In this document: positions 25,657-35,419 of the stretch, piece after piece
How the letters are laid out: every line of letters begins with the position of its first letter
How positions within the stretch are numbered: the first letter of the stretch is position 1
Assembly (NCBI RefSeq): GCF_001486505.1
Contig: NZ_LN909063.1
Coordinates: 310,001-374,000, forward strand
DNA from: Paenibacillus rubinfantis
GTDB lineage: Bacteria; Bacillota; Bacilli; Paenibacillales; Paenibacillaceae
Reading direction: 5' to 3'
DNA: 64,000 bases
Program-made: the position numbers and the translations under genes
Notes under the pieces: generated by a model
The model's database searches: none
The model's input: the letters and a program-made list of their open reading frames with translations, nothing else
What the model was told of the DNA's origin: nothing

Positions 25657-26385
25657 ATGAAAAAGTGGGTTTTTTGGCGTGCGCGCCAAAGCCGGGCCTT
25701 GTCGGGATTGGCCAGATGGCGTTGCAGGGATGCGGCGGCGGCAGGGATGTTCCTGGCGCCAAGCGTAGTGGGGTTCGCGCTCTTTTATCTAATCCCGTTT
25801 GGCATGAGTCTCTTCTACTCCTTCGAGAGCGGCACCTCTGGCGGAAGCTTTGTGGGCTTGGCAAATTACCGCGACCTGCTCGCCAGCGCTTCGTTCCGCA
25901 AGGCTGCGGCCAACACGCTGTATTTCAGCGCGCTGGGTGTCCCGCTGCTGCTGGGATTGTCCCTGGGACTAGCTCTGTTGCTGAATCGGCAGGTTTACCT
26001 GCGGAAATGGCTGCGCACCTCTTATGTACTGCCGCTGGTTGTACCGGTGGCATCGGTTATTCTGATTTGGCAGATGGTGTTTGACTGGAACGGGGTTTTC
26101 AACTACCTGCTGGGCCACATCGGCATCCAACGCGTGGACTGGATGAAAACCGGAGCAGCTCGTTATGTCGTCCTGATGGTGTATTTGTGGAAGAACCTCG
26201 GCTACAACGTCATTTTGTTTTTGGCCGGCTTGCAGCAAATTCCCCAGGACTATTACGAGACCGCCCAGGTGGAAGGTGCCGGCCCGGCCCGCCAGTTTTT
26301 CGGCATTACGCTGGTCTACTTAACGACAACAGAGGAAGCCGCGAAGCTGATGCAAAACCGGGCGACGACTTTTTTGAACGAATAA
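25657..26385 (+). pseudogene. Truncated sugar ABC permease fused to the tail of a solute-binding protein
   Basis: 242 residues from ATG 25657, behind GGAGG. The first part is a MalF-type permease: MFLAPSVVGFALFYLIPFGMSLFYS through the EAA-like loop YETAQVEGAGPARQFFGITL. At LVYLT the match stops, and the final TTEEAAKLMQNRATTFLNE looks like the C-terminus of an extracellular sugar-binding protein. The last transmembrane segments, the partner permease and almost all of the binding protein are missing. A deletion inside a permease-permease-binding-protein operon would explain this. The remaining protein is unlikely to transport. Confidence 0.75.
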
Positions 26386-26417
26386 AGCAAGCAGACTAGT
26401 GAATTGAAAATACCGGA

Positions 26418-26452
26418 AGATCCTGCCTCGCTCACGAGGCGGGATCTTTTTT
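26418..26452 (+). terminator. Terminator of the former sugar ABC operon
   Basis: AGATCCTGCCTCG - CTCA - CGAGGCGGGATCT followed by TTTTT. Confidence 0.85.
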
Positions 26453-26510
26453 ACATAAGCCTCTAAAAAATAATTGGTGGCGCCCATTGCTTGATGTCAA
26501 ACAATAGTGT

Positions 26511-26534
26511 ATGATGCATAGTATAAGACATCAT
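26511..26534. promoter_or_regulatory. Candidate PadR operator
   Basis: Inverted repeat ATGATG - 12 nt - CATCAT, 50 bp upstream of the PadR gene and next to further GTATAC/ACATACAG-type half sites. Position suggests autoregulation; the -10/-35 boxes were not clear. Confidence 0.4.
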
Positions 26535-26583
26535 GTACGACATACAGTATACGAAAAACAGGATGAAACAACGAGGTGGGAGA

Positions 26584-26940
26584 ATGAACGACTTATTGAA
26601 CTCCTTGATCACGGAACTCCGCCGCGGAACGTTGACCTTGGCCGTGCTAAGCCAGTTGCGGACGCCGCAATACGGGTATTCGCTCGTTCAACGGCTGGAG
26701 CAGTCCGGGATCACCATTGATCAAAGCACGTTGTATCCGCTGTTGCGCCGGTTGGAGAAGCAGGAGCTCGTGACGAGCAGTTGGGACACAACGGAGAGCC
26801 GCCCGCGCCGTTACTACGTGCTGAGCGCGTTTGGCTTAGAGATTTTCGAGAAGTTGAAGGCGGAATGGGAGAAGACCTCCCAGGAGCTATACACGTTATT
26901 GAAGGGGGAGAAGGATAATGAAACCAACGGATCTGATTGA
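26584..26940 (+). CDS. PadR-family transcriptional regulator
   Basis: 118 residues. The winged helix with RRGTLTLAVLSQL, QYGYSLVQRLEQSGI, STLYPLLRRLEKQELV and RPRRYYVLSAFG is typical. ATG 26584 follows AGGTGGGAG. The 3' end overlaps the HAAS-domain gene by 23 bp, the standard PadR-HAAS pairing of Firmicutes, in which the membrane protein senses and PadR represses the operon. Confidence 0.93.
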   Translation: MNDLLNSLITELRRGTLTLAVLSQLRTPQYGYSLVQRLEQSGITIDQSTLYPLLRRLEKQELVTSSWDTTESRPRRYYVLSAFGLEIFEKLKAEWEKTSQELYTLLKGEKDNETNGSD

Positions 26941-27946
26941 GCTTTACGTTTACGAAGTGACTCGACGGCTGCCGGAACGGAACCGGGACGACATCGCGCT
27001 GGAGCTGCGCTCCACGATCGAGGATATGCTGCCGGAGGAACCTAGCGAAGCCGAAGTGAAGGAGGCGCTCACCCAATTGGGTGATCCGGCCGTATTGGCT
27101 GCTCAGTATCGGGATCAACCGGCGCATCTGATCGGGCCGCGTTTCTATGACACTTATGTTCAGGTATTAAAAATGGTTGTCCCGGTCGTGGTCGTGATTA
27201 CCTTCCTTTCGCTTATCGCCAACCAAATCATCACGTATTCCGGTGAAGTGGTTCCGGCGGATGCCGCGGCGAGCTTGCTCAGCAAAGCCATCGAGGTGGT
27301 GCTTGGTGCAGGGGTGCAGACCGTTTTTTGGATTACCCTGGCGTTTGTTATTCTGGAGCGTACGGGAACCGGCAAGGAACTGCCGCTGAACGGCAAGTTC
27401 AAGGCTTGGACACCGGATGACTTGAAGGATACTCGTTATGTCCCCGCAAAGAAAGTGATCAAGAAAAGCGAGGTTTTCGCCAACCTGATGTGGACGGCGA
27501 TTTGGGGAAGCGTCTATTTTAACGCAGATCGGTTGATTGGCGTCTATGAGCCGGGTCGATTCGGCATCGAGATGACCACTCCGGTCTTTAATCAGGAGGT
27601 CCTGGTTGCGTATTGGCCGTTTGTTGTGCTGATTCTCGCATTGGATGTGATTCTGGCCATCTACAAATGGATCGTTTCCCAATGGACGGTGCCAATCGCG
27701 TTCCTGAACGTGGCGAACCACGTCCTTTCGCTGGTGGTGTTCGCCGCCATGATTAGTAATGCCGATTTGCTGTCCTCAGGTTTCACTGCAAAAATGGAGG
27801 ATATTTTTGGACCTGAACTCTCGGGAGTGTCCGGTTTCAGCTCCGGATGGATTATGTGGCTGGCGTTGTTCGCCTACATGTTGGCCGCCGTCCTGGACAG
27901 TTACCAAGGGTTCCGCAAAGCGAACCTTACCCAACCGGCGAAATAA
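26918..27946 (+). CDS. HAAS-domain integral membrane protein
   Basis: 342 residues. An N-terminal helical HAAS domain (1-75: LIELYVYEVTRRLPERNRDDIA and EALTQLGDPAVLAAQYR) is followed by about six transmembrane helices (85-105, 135-150, 185-200, 225-245, 255-280, 300-320). Such proteins act with PadR regulators as membrane-bound sensors. Start GAAGGGGGAGAAGGATA-ATG lies inside the padR-like gene. Ends in a terminator. Confidence 0.88.
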   Translation: MKPTDLIELYVYEVTRRLPERNRDDIALELRSTIEDMLPEEPSEAEVKEALTQLGDPAVLAAQYRDQPAHLIGPRFYDTYVQVLKMVVPVVVVITFLSLIANQIITYSGEVVPADAAASLLSKAIEVVLGAGVQTVFWITLAFVILERTGTGKELPLNGKFKAWTPDDLKDTRYVPAKKVIKKSEVFANLMWTAIWGSVYFNADRLIGVYEPGRFGIEMTTPVFNQEVLVAYWPFVVLILALDVILAIYKWIVSQWTVPIAFLNVANHVLSLVVFAAMISNADLLSSGFTAKMEDIFGPELSGVSGFSSGWIMWLALFAYMLAAVLDSYQGFRKANLTQPAK

Positions 27947-27957
27947 AACGTCGATAG

Positions 27958-27996
27958 AAAAATCCCCACTCTCTTGTTGAAAGAGGGTGGGGATTT
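27958..27996. terminator. Bidirectional terminator
   Basis: AAAATCCCCAC..TCTTG and complementary AAGAGGGTGGGGATTTT; serves HAAS and the convergent symporter gene. Confidence 0.85.
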
Positions 27997-28013
27997 TCGT
28001 CTGCTGATTTGGC

Positions 28014-29381
28014 TTAGGCCGCTGTTTTTCGGGACCGGTATAGCAGCAGCCCCAGCAGGATGACGAAATAAACGAACAAGGCGGCGAAGGTGTACAGGTA
28101 CATCACCGGCTGATTCTGCAGGTATCCGACGATCGGAATGTTCAAAATCAGCAGCAGCGGAAAGCCGAATAGGATCGCGCTCGCGCTGCCCATGACCAGA
28201 TTGTCCGTCGTATTCGATTGGAATTTCGGATCGACAGCTTTGACAAGCGCGAGCCCGGTGGAGATCGTTCCGGTTAACATGCCGTAAAAACCAAGGATAT
28301 TCGGCAGTTTATCCTCCGGCAACACCCGTGGCACTAACCAAATGATAAAGCACACCGTGACCAGTCCGCCAACCGTTGTTAGGATAAGCACCGGGGTCAG
28401 GTATTGCTTCAGCGCGTAAATCGAGATCGCGGCGATGGAGGCGGCGATCATGTAATCGAAGGAGAAACCGGAGATGCGCTGCAACAGATAGTTGTTGGGG
28501 GAATGCTCCAGTTGGAAGCCCGCTTGCTTCCAACGGTTGAGAATCCACCGAAACAACATCGCATACAGGCTGCCGATGAGGAAGTGGAAGCCGATCAACA
28601 GTTGAGCCAGCGTTTCGCCATAGGTTCCAAGCGGCGTGAGTACCGCCTCCAGCCCGCGTAACGTCAAGTAGGTGACGAGATAAATGAAGCCGATCAACGC
28701 GATTTGGTAGGTCAGCTTGTCGATCGCGTCACTCAGCGGAATTTCGCCCTCTTCCGATTTTTCCGTGACCTCGGTCCGCTCCTTGTGGGAGTCGAAGGCC
28801 GTCCGTTTATATTTGGGATGGCGGATCAGGAAATTCATCAGGATAATCCCGGGAATCACCGCCCAGATGAAGCCAAACCCGGCGATCGTCAAGCCGAGAT
28901 TTGCGCCGCCTTCCAGTCCCAGTGCCTCCCAGCGGCTGCCGATCGAATAGGCTTGTCCCGGACCTTGTCCGTAGCCCAGTGGGAGCAGCAATCCGATACC
29001 CGGAAACATGTCGGGATAGAAGAACTTCGTCAGGAGCAGAAGCAGCCCAAACCCCACCAATCCTTGAATTAGGTACGTCGATACGATCAGCATGCCGGAT
29101 CGCAATACCGCCGGGCTGTTCGATACCTCCCGTTCCTTGAGGGAGAGAGCGATAAACCCGATGGCCATCAGGTGATAGACGAGTTGACCCAGACGGTCGA
29201 GATCAAATTGGAGCCAGCCGAGCAGCTCCGGGCCAACAAGCAATCCCAAGATACCCGCGACCATGGAGGTGGGGACAATGATTTTGCGCAGCAGCGGAAT
29301 GCGCGCCTTGAGGATGGCCGATACGACCATCAACAGAGAGAGAAAGGTAAAGTCAATCACGAAGGACCATGAATTATCCAA
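28014..29381 (-). CDS. Sodium/glutamate symporter family protein
   Basis: 455 residues with about twelve hydrophobic segments and inverted-repeat topology. SMVAGILGLLVGPELLGW, LPLGYGQGPGQAYSIGSRWE and GMLTGTISTGLALVKAVD resemble the conserved loops of GltS-type carriers. The TTG start at 29381 is preceded by AGGAGG. It would import glutamate or a related anion with sodium. A short cytoplasmic loop (KRTAFDSHKERTEVTEKSEEG) divides the halves. Located 12 bp after the acyltransferase gene on the same strand. Confidence 0.8.
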   Translation of the reverse strand: MDNSWSFVIDFTFLSLLMVVSAILKARIPLLRKIIVPTSMVAGILGLLVGPELLGWLQFDLDRLGQLVYHLMAIGFIALSLKEREVSNSPAVLRSGMLIVSTYLIQGLVGFGLLLLLTKFFYPDMFPGIGLLLPLGYGQGPGQAYSIGSRWEALGLEGGANLGLTIAGFGFIWAVIPGIILMNFLIRHPKYKRTAFDSHKERTEVTEKSEEGEIPLSDAIDKLTYQIALIGFIYLVTYLTLRGLEAVLTPLGTYGETLAQLLIGFHFLIGSLYAMLFRWILNRWKQAGFQLEHSPNNYLLQRISGFSFDYMIAASIAAISIYALKQYLTPVLILTTVGGLVTVCFIIWLVPRVLPEDKLPNILGFYGMLTGTISTGLALVKAVDPKFQSNTTDNLVMGSASAILFGFPLLLILNIPIVGYLQNQPVMYLYTFAALFVYFVILLGLLLYRSRKTAA

Positions 29382-29393
29382 GGGGAGAACCTC

Positions 29394-30605
29394 CTAGTTG
29401 TGCCGTGGTGTACGCGGTTTCAGCGCGTTGATAAATTGAAGCCATTTGTAAGCCGAGGTTCTTGGTTGGAAGAACAGGAACCGGTACAGCTTATCGCCAA
29501 CGTAAAACTCGAACTTGTGGTGAAGCTGTACATTGATGCCCTCCATCTCCTCAAACGGGAAGGTATACGTTTGTCCAGCCTCCGCCTGATAAGAAAGGGA
29601 AGCTTCCTGGTCGGCGTTCCATCGCAAATGTCCCGTTCCCCGGAATTGAAAGGGTTGCTCTCCTTCCGAAACATACAGATGTACCCGATCGTGCATGACG
29701 GGTTCCCAGGCAGCCAGCTGTCCCGGTTCTTGGATCGCCTGGCTGAGCCGGTGCAGCTGCCAGCGGTTCCAGTCCCGCGTGGTGGGGAAACGCAAGAGAT
29801 GGGTAAACGGGGCGAACTTGCCCTGCGGCGTATAGCGAACCGTGTAGCCGCAGGCCGTGCAGCCGAACAGGTCTTGTTCGGAGCGAAGGCGGCCCGGTAC
29901 CTCACAGTGCGGGCAAATAAACAGTAGGCGCTCCAGGTAATGAGCCGGGGCTTTGCCGTAGTAAGCGGACCCGGTTTGGGTTTGCCATTCCGCGTCGTCA
30001 TGCGCCAACGCTTCCGTCAGCAGGTCATGAATCGCTTCCGGCGTATGGTTGGTGAATGCGCCGGCGTCCCACTTTTTCACGAGGGAGATCCGAATGGGGC
30101 CCCGGCGATGGCTTTCGGCCCAACGAGGGAACGACAGGTGGCCGCCGGAAATCGTCGCGATGACGACCGGAAGATCCAGCAGCTTCACCAGCTTGGCCGT
30201 GGAGTAAATTAGCGGCTCGGTTGTCCCGTCCCAGTTCCGGTTTCCCTCTGGGAACAAGCCGATGACCCGCCCGTGCTGCTTGGCTTTCATCATGCCGCGG
30301 ATCGTGCGCGTATCGTTTTTAAATTTGGCTTTGGGGATCGCCCCGGTATAATTCAGCAGCTTGGCGAGCAGCGGGTTACGGAACAGGGATGCCCCGGCAA
30401 CGAAGCTGATCGGCTCGTCCACGTAGCAGTTGATGTACAGCGGATCCCAGTTGGTAACATGGTTCGCCAAAATCAGATAAGGCGGCTTCAGGCCCACCGT
30501 ATCATTCCGCTCAACTTTCATCCGGGAGCGGCTCCGGATCATCGCGCGCACCACGGACAACACTAGGCGCTGCACGAATTTACCTGGTTTTTTCTCTATA
30601 CTCAC
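29394..30605 (-). CDS. PlsC-domain acyltransferase with zinc ribbon
   Basis: 403 residues from GTG 30605 behind AGGAAGTG; the frame is open upstream to 30641. The acyltransferase domain spans about 45-215, with the H-x4-D motif NHVTNWD and FPEGNRN. A CPHC...CTAC zinc ribbon (about 235-260) and a C-terminal PH-like region (FQFRGTGHLRW, GDKLYRFLFF) follow, which is longer than plain lysophosphatidate acyltransferases. It probably acylates a lysophospholipid at the membrane. In one transcription unit with the symporter. Confidence 0.85.
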   Translation of the reverse strand: MSIEKKPGKFVQRLVLSVVRAMIRSRSRMKVERNDTVGLKPPYLILANHVTNWDPLYINCYVDEPISFVAGASLFRNPLLAKLLNYTGAIPKAKFKNDTRTIRGMMKAKQHGRVIGLFPEGNRNWDGTTEPLIYSTAKLVKLLDLPVVIATISGGHLSFPRWAESHRRGPIRISLVKKWDAGAFTNHTPEAIHDLLTEALAHDDAEWQTQTGSAYYGKAPAHYLERLLFICPHCEVPGRLRSEQDLFGCTACGYTVRYTPQGKFAPFTHLLRFPTTRDWNRWQLHRLSQAIQEPGQLAAWEPVMHDRVHLYVSEGEQPFQFRGTGHLRWNADQEASLSYQAEAGQTYTFPFEEMEGINVQLHHKFEFYVGDKLYRFLFFQPRTSAYKWLQFINALKPRTPRHN

Positions 30606-30699
30606 AAGTTCACTTCCTGAGGAATCATTTTCATCAAACACATTAATATTGTTATATCATATTTTGGTTTAATTCGTCGGCGAGAACTTATCGGTTCAG

Positions 30700-30727
30700 A
30701 AAAAAGAACGGCCGGGGGCCGTTCTTG
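30700..30727 (-). terminator. Terminator of the SLH protein gene
   Basis: On the minus strand AAGAACGGCC - CCCG - GGCCGTTCTT then T-run. Confidence 0.85.
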
Positions 30728-30738
30728 GGGTGGGGTGA

Positions 30739-32541
30739 TTAATTTATTGTTTCTTCGATAATCTCCATCGGATCGAAGCGATTCCCGGCATGATCGTATA
30801 CCGAATCAGCTTTGATCCGAACCTTCACAGGGGAAGTAAGAGCAGAAAGGAATTCCGTCGTCAGTTCGATTCGATAAGTACGATGATCTAATGTGATTAG
30901 GTTGTATTCATGTCCAGGTCTCATCTCTTCGCTGGAGGCAAAGTCATCAGAAGAATACGTGAGGATAAGGTTCCGTACTAGGACCTCCTCATCGAACTGT
31001 AACGTGATTCCCCCATCTACGTAAGTGCTATCAGTTACAGTAGGGGGCTCTTCATCGAATATAATGGGAAGCTCCGTACTGCCTAAGTTCCTGCCACTAT
31101 CGCTCCAAAGCGTAAACACGAGGGATTCTTCACTATCCTGATCGGCTGCCTCGACGGGGGTGATCGTCATTCCTGTAGCCGTTGGATCTTCAGACAACTC
31201 AATCCACGGTCCTTTTGACTCAACAACAAGGTTAGCTACCTTGTGATTAGACGAATCCAGCACTTCGAAGCAATAAAAGTCCAAGTAATCCCCGATTCGT
31301 AACGGGGTTGTACCTTCCGTAATTTCAATCAGATCGTTGATGTTGCGCGTGTTGTGGGATAATGGATCCGAGGATACACTATCCAATAGAACCGAGCTAG
31401 TCGAAGCCCCGCTGTTCAGCCAAAAACGGGCTTCCGGTTTCACCGACAGATTTAATTCACTCAACCCTTCGACAAGCTCGATCCCATCGGAGGGAGTGGA
31501 CACATTCCCCGCGGCATCAACCGCAAAAACTCGGTAGGTCCGCTCCGACAGTCCGGAGGTTGGGATCAGTGTAGTTTCATTGGCCGAAGCCGCAGCGACC
31601 CCGCGGCCGGAGCTAAGCGAATCCAGTTCGGATCGCGTTCTTGGAGTGTTGGGTCCGGGAATGAGATAGAGCGTACCGGATTCGCTGCTTCGCGCGGCCA
31701 CCGTACCTCCGATCGTAACCGGTGAAGAAGACAAAAGTGTTACCGTTGGTGCCGTCACATCAGGCTGCGGGGAGCTGCTGCCACCGCCGCTGCTTCCCCC
31801 AGAACTCGGGACGGAGGGAGTTGATGGGGTTGTAGGTACAACCGGCTTGTCCGCTTCAGCCGGTGGTGTAGTGGGTTCATCGGAGGACGGAGAATCTCCC
31901 GCCGGCGGTTGACTTTTGTATTCTTCCGCTTTTTTTAGAAAGTTGCTGGCGACTAAGGCTACGGCCTGTCTTTCCGCATTTCCGGTGGGGTCAAACCGAC
32001 CGTTACCGGTACCGGAAAGTAAGCCAAGCTCCACAGCGGCGCCCACCGCGTCTTTGGCATAATCGGCGATGGCGTCCGCATCGGAGAAGGTCAGGTCGGC
32101 TCCTTTGCCGGTGGCGTCGACTCCAAGGGCACGCACGAAAATAACCGCCATATCCTGCCGTGATAACTGATTGCCCGTACCAAAAACCCTATTCCCATAG
32201 CCGCTGATCAGTCCAGCCCTCTTTGCCGCTTCAACATAAGCATAAGCATAGTGTTCCGGAGGCACATCACTAAATGTAGCGGATGCCGGGGCTTGATCAA
32301 TATCCAAGCTCAAGGCTTTGGCAAGAATAATTGCGAAATCCTGACGTTGGATTTTCCCCGTTGGATTGAATTTCCCGTTCCCTGTACCGTTCAGAATCCC
32401 CGCGTCGACCAATTCCTGAATGGCATCTTTGGCATAAGAACCCTGGATATCGGTCAATTCGGTGGCTGCTTGGGCGGGCAGCGCGATTGCACTGAGCAGC
32501 GCGGCGCTGGTCATCACCTTGGCGTATAGATTTTTCTTCAT
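30739..32541 (-). CDS. S-layer-homology-domain surface protein
   Basis: 600 residues from ATG 32541 behind AAAGGAG. A signal peptide (1-24) is followed by three SLH domains (about 30-80, 90-145, 155-205; e.g. AIQELVDAGILNGTGNGKFNP, YVEAAKRAGLISGYGNRVFG, AVELGLLSGTGNGRFDP), which anchor the protein to pyruvylated wall polymer. A Pro/Ser/Thr/Gly linker leads to a C-terminal part with Ig-like segments (FAVDAAGNVSTPSDG, LQFDEEVLVRNLILTYS). No catalytic domain recognised; a structural or adhesive role is likely. Confidence 0.9.
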   Translation of the reverse strand: MKKNLYAKVMTSAALLSAIALPAQAATELTDIQGSYAKDAIQELVDAGILNGTGNGKFNPTGKIQRQDFAIILAKALSLDIDQAPASATFSDVPPEHYAYAYVEAAKRAGLISGYGNRVFGTGNQLSRQDMAVIFVRALGVDATGKGADLTFSDADAIADYAKDAVGAAVELGLLSGTGNGRFDPTGNAERQAVALVASNFLKKAEEYKSQPPAGDSPSSDEPTTPPAEADKPVVPTTPSTPSVPSSGGSSGGGSSSPQPDVTAPTVTLLSSSPVTIGGTVAARSSESGTLYLIPGPNTPRTRSELDSLSSGRGVAAASANETTLIPTSGLSERTYRVFAVDAAGNVSTPSDGIELVEGLSELNLSVKPEARFWLNSGASTSSVLLDSVSSDPLSHNTRNINDLIEITEGTTPLRIGDYLDFYCFEVLDSSNHKVANLVVESKGPWIELSEDPTATGMTITPVEAADQDSEESLVFTLWSDSGRNLGSTELPIIFDEEPPTVTDSTYVDGGITLQFDEEVLVRNLILTYSSDDFASSEEMRPGHEYNLITLDHRTYRIELTTEFLSALTSPVKVRIKADSVYDHAGNRFDPMEIIEETIN

Positions 32542-32663
32542 TAATAGTCTCCTTTCAATGTTCTCCAATCATTTACATCGAAGTCTCGCATTTTGTCTAA
32601 AATTAATATATCTTAATTTTTAAATCTTGCAATCTAATTTTGAACCATGGATTTGGGAACAAC

Positions 32664-32687
32664 AAAAAAGCCCTTGCTGCAAAGGGC
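32664..32687 (-). terminator. Terminator of the glutamate dehydrogenase/malic enzyme operon
   Basis: On the minus strand GCCCTT - TGCAGC - AAGGGC then six T. Confidence 0.75.
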
Positions 32688-32743
32688 AGAAGGGCAAAAG
32701 GGAAGAATATTGGAAGAGGAAAAGTCCATCCATCAAAGGAGTA

Positions 32744-34147
32744 TCATCGGAAATCCGGCGGGATACGCCGGGCGACGCCGGTGGCCATCGCCGCCTCGAT
32801 GACGGCTTTACGCACGAGCGGGACGACCTGATCATTAAAAATACTTGGAATGATATACTGCTCGTTCCGCTCCTCGTCGGTGACGGCGGCCGCGATGGCT
32901 TCCGCGGCGGCCAGCTTCATCGCTTCGTTCACCACACGGGCGCGGCAATCCAACGCCCCACGGAAGACGCCGGGGAACACGAGCACGTTGTTGATCTGGT
33001 TCGGATAATCGCTCCGGCCGGTCGCGAAGACCCCTGCGTGAGCCAGCCCTACCTCCGGATCCACCTCCGGGTTCGGGTTAGCAAGGGCAAACACGATCGG
33101 CTGCTCGTTCATCGTTTGCAGGTGCTCGCCGGTCAGCAGATTTCCAGCCGAGACGCCGATAAACACATCGGCACCGGGCAGGACGTCCTGCAGCGAGCCG
33201 GGTTGACTTTCCACCTGGGGCTGCTCCGCCAGCCACTGCCACATCGGGTAGCGGTACGTTCCACCGTGGACAATCGCCCCCTCCTTGTCCACCGGAGCGA
33301 GCTTCGTCACGCCGGCGGCGAGCAGCATTTTGCAGATGGAGACCCCGGCTGCCCCCACGCCGCTTACCACGACCCGCACTTCGGACATCGATTTGCCGAC
33401 GACTTTCAGTGCGTTGATCAGCCCGGCGATGACGACCACTGCCGTACCGTGCTGATCGTCATGGAACACGGGGATGTCCAGCTCTTCAGCCAGCCGCTGT
33501 TCAATTTCGAAGCACCTTGGCGAGCTGATGTCCTCCAGATTAATCCCGCCAAAAATCGGGCTAACCGCTTTGATGGTTCGGATAATTTCTTCGGTATCGC
33601 TCGTATCGAGGCAGAGGGGGAACGCATCAACCCCGGCAAGCTGTTTGAACAGCATCGCTTTGCCTTCCATCACCGGCGCCGCGGCGTAAGGGCCGATATC
33701 GCCAAGCCCCAACACGGCGGTTCCGTCCGTGATGACCGCGACCGTGTTGCGTTTAATCGTCAGCGAAAACGCTTTGTTCGGGCTCTCGTGAATCGCCGTG
33801 CAGATTTTCGCGACCCCCGGGGTATACACCTGCGACAGATCATCACGGTTGCGAATCGGCATCGTGGGTTCGATGGCGATTTTGCCGCCGAGATGCATGA
33901 GGAACGTGCGATCGGAAACGTTGATCAGCCGGACCCCGTGCAGCTTGCGCAGCGCTTTGACGAACTCTGTCTCATCCCGGTCGCCCGTATCTACGGTAAT
34001 GTCGCGTATCGAGGAGCCTTTGGCCGAAGAGATGACGTCGATCGACGTAATATCGCCGCCGGCCCCGCTCACCGCTGCGGCGACATCGCCGAAGCTGGCC
34101 TGCTTATGGTCAAGCTCCAATCGGATAATAATTAATGTACGTGCCAT
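32744..34147 (-). CDS. NAD(P)-dependent malic enzyme with N-terminal ACT domain
   Basis: 467 residues. An ACT-like domain (1-80: IIIRLELDHKQASFGDVAAAV) precedes the malic enzyme core: YTPGVAKIC, TDGTAVLGLGDIG, AFPLCLDTSD, EDISSPRCFEIE, FHDDQHGTAVV and the NAD-binding VVVSGVGAAGVSI. It decarboxylates malate to pyruvate. It starts 3 bp after the stop of glutamate dehydrogenase, so both are in one operon: glutamate carbon enters the TCA cycle and leaves through malate. The ACT domain suggests allosteric control by an amino acid. Confidence 0.93.
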   Translation of the reverse strand: MARTLIIIRLELDHKQASFGDVAAAVSGAGGDITSIDVISSAKGSSIRDITVDTGDRDETEFVKALRKLHGVRLINVSDRTFLMHLGGKIAIEPTMPIRNRDDLSQVYTPGVAKICTAIHESPNKAFSLTIKRNTVAVITDGTAVLGLGDIGPYAAAPVMEGKAMLFKQLAGVDAFPLCLDTSDTEEIIRTIKAVSPIFGGINLEDISSPRCFEIEQRLAEELDIPVFHDDQHGTAVVVIAGLINALKVVGKSMSEVRVVVSGVGAAGVSICKMLLAAGVTKLAPVDKEGAIVHGGTYRYPMWQWLAEQPQVESQPGSLQDVLPGADVFIGVSAGNLLTGEHLQTMNEQPIVFALANPNPEVDPEVGLAHAGVFATGRSDYPNQINNVLVFPGVFRGALDCRARVVNEAMKLAAAEAIAAAVTDEERNEQYIIPSIFNDQVVPLVRKAVIEAAMATGVARRIPPDFR

Positions 34148-34150
34148 AAC

Positions 34151-35419
34151 TTAAATCCACCCCCGCCATTTAACCGCCTCGGTCATTCGCTTCAGCCCCA
34201 CGATATATGCAGCCAGACGCATGTTCACCCGGCGTGTCGCCGAAGTCTGATAGACCTTGTGAAACGCGTCCACCAGCAGTTGCTCCAGCTTCGCGTTGAC
34301 TTCCTCCAGCGGCCAGTAGTAACCCTGATTATTTTGCACCCATTCAAAATAGGATACGACCACGCCGCCCGCGCTCGCTAGGACATCCGGCACAATCAGG
34401 ACCCCGCGCTTGGACAAAATTTCAGTCGCCGCATACGTTGTTGGACCGTTGGCCGCCTCGACGATCAGCTTCGCTTGGATGTTCGGGGCGTTTTGCTCGG
34501 TGAGTTGATTTTCGATCGCCGCCGGCACGAGGATATCACATTCCTTCACGAGCAGCTCCTGATTCGTGATCCGGTTGGGATAGAGATGGGTCACCGCGCC
34601 AAAAGAATCCCGTCGATCCAGCAGCTCGAGGATATCGAGTCCATTCGGATCGTACAGCGCGCCGCGAGCGTCGGCGATGCCAACGATGACGGCCCCGGCG
34701 TCGTGCAGAAACTTCGCCAGGTAGCTGCCGGCATTGCCGAAGCCCTGGATGATGACCCGCGCGCCTTCCACCGCCATGCCGGCCATCTTGGCCGCCTCCT
34801 TCAGCACGATCGTGACGCCGAGGGCCGTCGACGATTCCCGCCCGTAGGAGCCGCCGAGCACCAGCGGTTTGCCAGTGATGAAGCTGGGGGAGTCGAACTC
34901 GCGGATTCGGCTGTACTCGTCCATCATCCAAGCCATCACCTGCGAGTTGGTGTACACGTCAGGCGCGGGAATATCCTTGGCCGGCCCGACCATTTGGCTG
35001 ATTGCCCGCACGTACCCGCGGCTTAAGGCTTCCAGCTCCCGCATCGACATCGTCCGCGGGTCGCAAGCGACCCCGCCTTTGCCGCCGCCGTAGGGCAGCG
35101 ACACGATGCCGCATTTGATGCTCATCCACATCGACAGGGCCTTCACTTCCTCGGCCGTGACGTCGGGGTGGAATCGCACGCCGCCCTTGGTCGGCCCAAT
35201 CGCATCGTTGTGCTGGGCACGGTATCCGGTAAAGACCTGGACGGAGCCGTCGTCCATCTTCACCGGAATCCGCACGGTCAACATCCGCAGCGGCTCCTTA
35301 AGCAGGTCGAACATGGCCGGCGACTCGTTCATCGTCTCCAGCGCCAACCGGATCACCTGTTGGGTGCCAGTCAACACATCCGTATTTTCCGAAAGTTTTC
35401 GTTTCCCGTTCATAATCAT
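34151..35419 (-). CDS. Glutamate dehydrogenase, catabolic RocG/GudB type
   Basis: 422 residues, hexameric NAD-type length. Conserved parts: GPTKGGVRFHPDV, LPYGGGKGGVACDP with catalytic lysine, GPAKDIPAPDVYTN, QGFGNAGSYLAKFLHDAGA (dinucleotide fold) and ASAGGVVVSYFEWVQN. It deaminates glutamate to 2-oxoglutarate. GAAGGG precedes ATG 35419. It follows the proline-degrading genes on the same strand after a 765-bp repeat-rich gap, and precedes malic enzyme with a 3-bp gap. Confidence 0.95.
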   Translation of the reverse strand: MIMNGKRKLSENTDVLTGTQQVIRLALETMNESPAMFDLLKEPLRMLTVRIPVKMDDGSVQVFTGYRAQHNDAIGPTKGGVRFHPDVTAEEVKALSMWMSIKCGIVSLPYGGGKGGVACDPRTMSMRELEALSRGYVRAISQMVGPAKDIPAPDVYTNSQVMAWMMDEYSRIREFDSPSFITGKPLVLGGSYGRESSTALGVTIVLKEAAKMAGMAVEGARVIIQGFGNAGSYLAKFLHDAGAVIVGIADARGALYDPNGLDILELLDRRDSFGAVTHLYPNRITNQELLVKECDILVPAAIENQLTEQNAPNIQAKLIVEAANGPTTYAATEILSKRGVLIVPDVLASAGGVVVSYFEWVQNNQGYYWPLEEVNAKLEQLLVDAFHKVYQTSATRRVNMRLAAYIVGLKRMTEAVKWRGWI

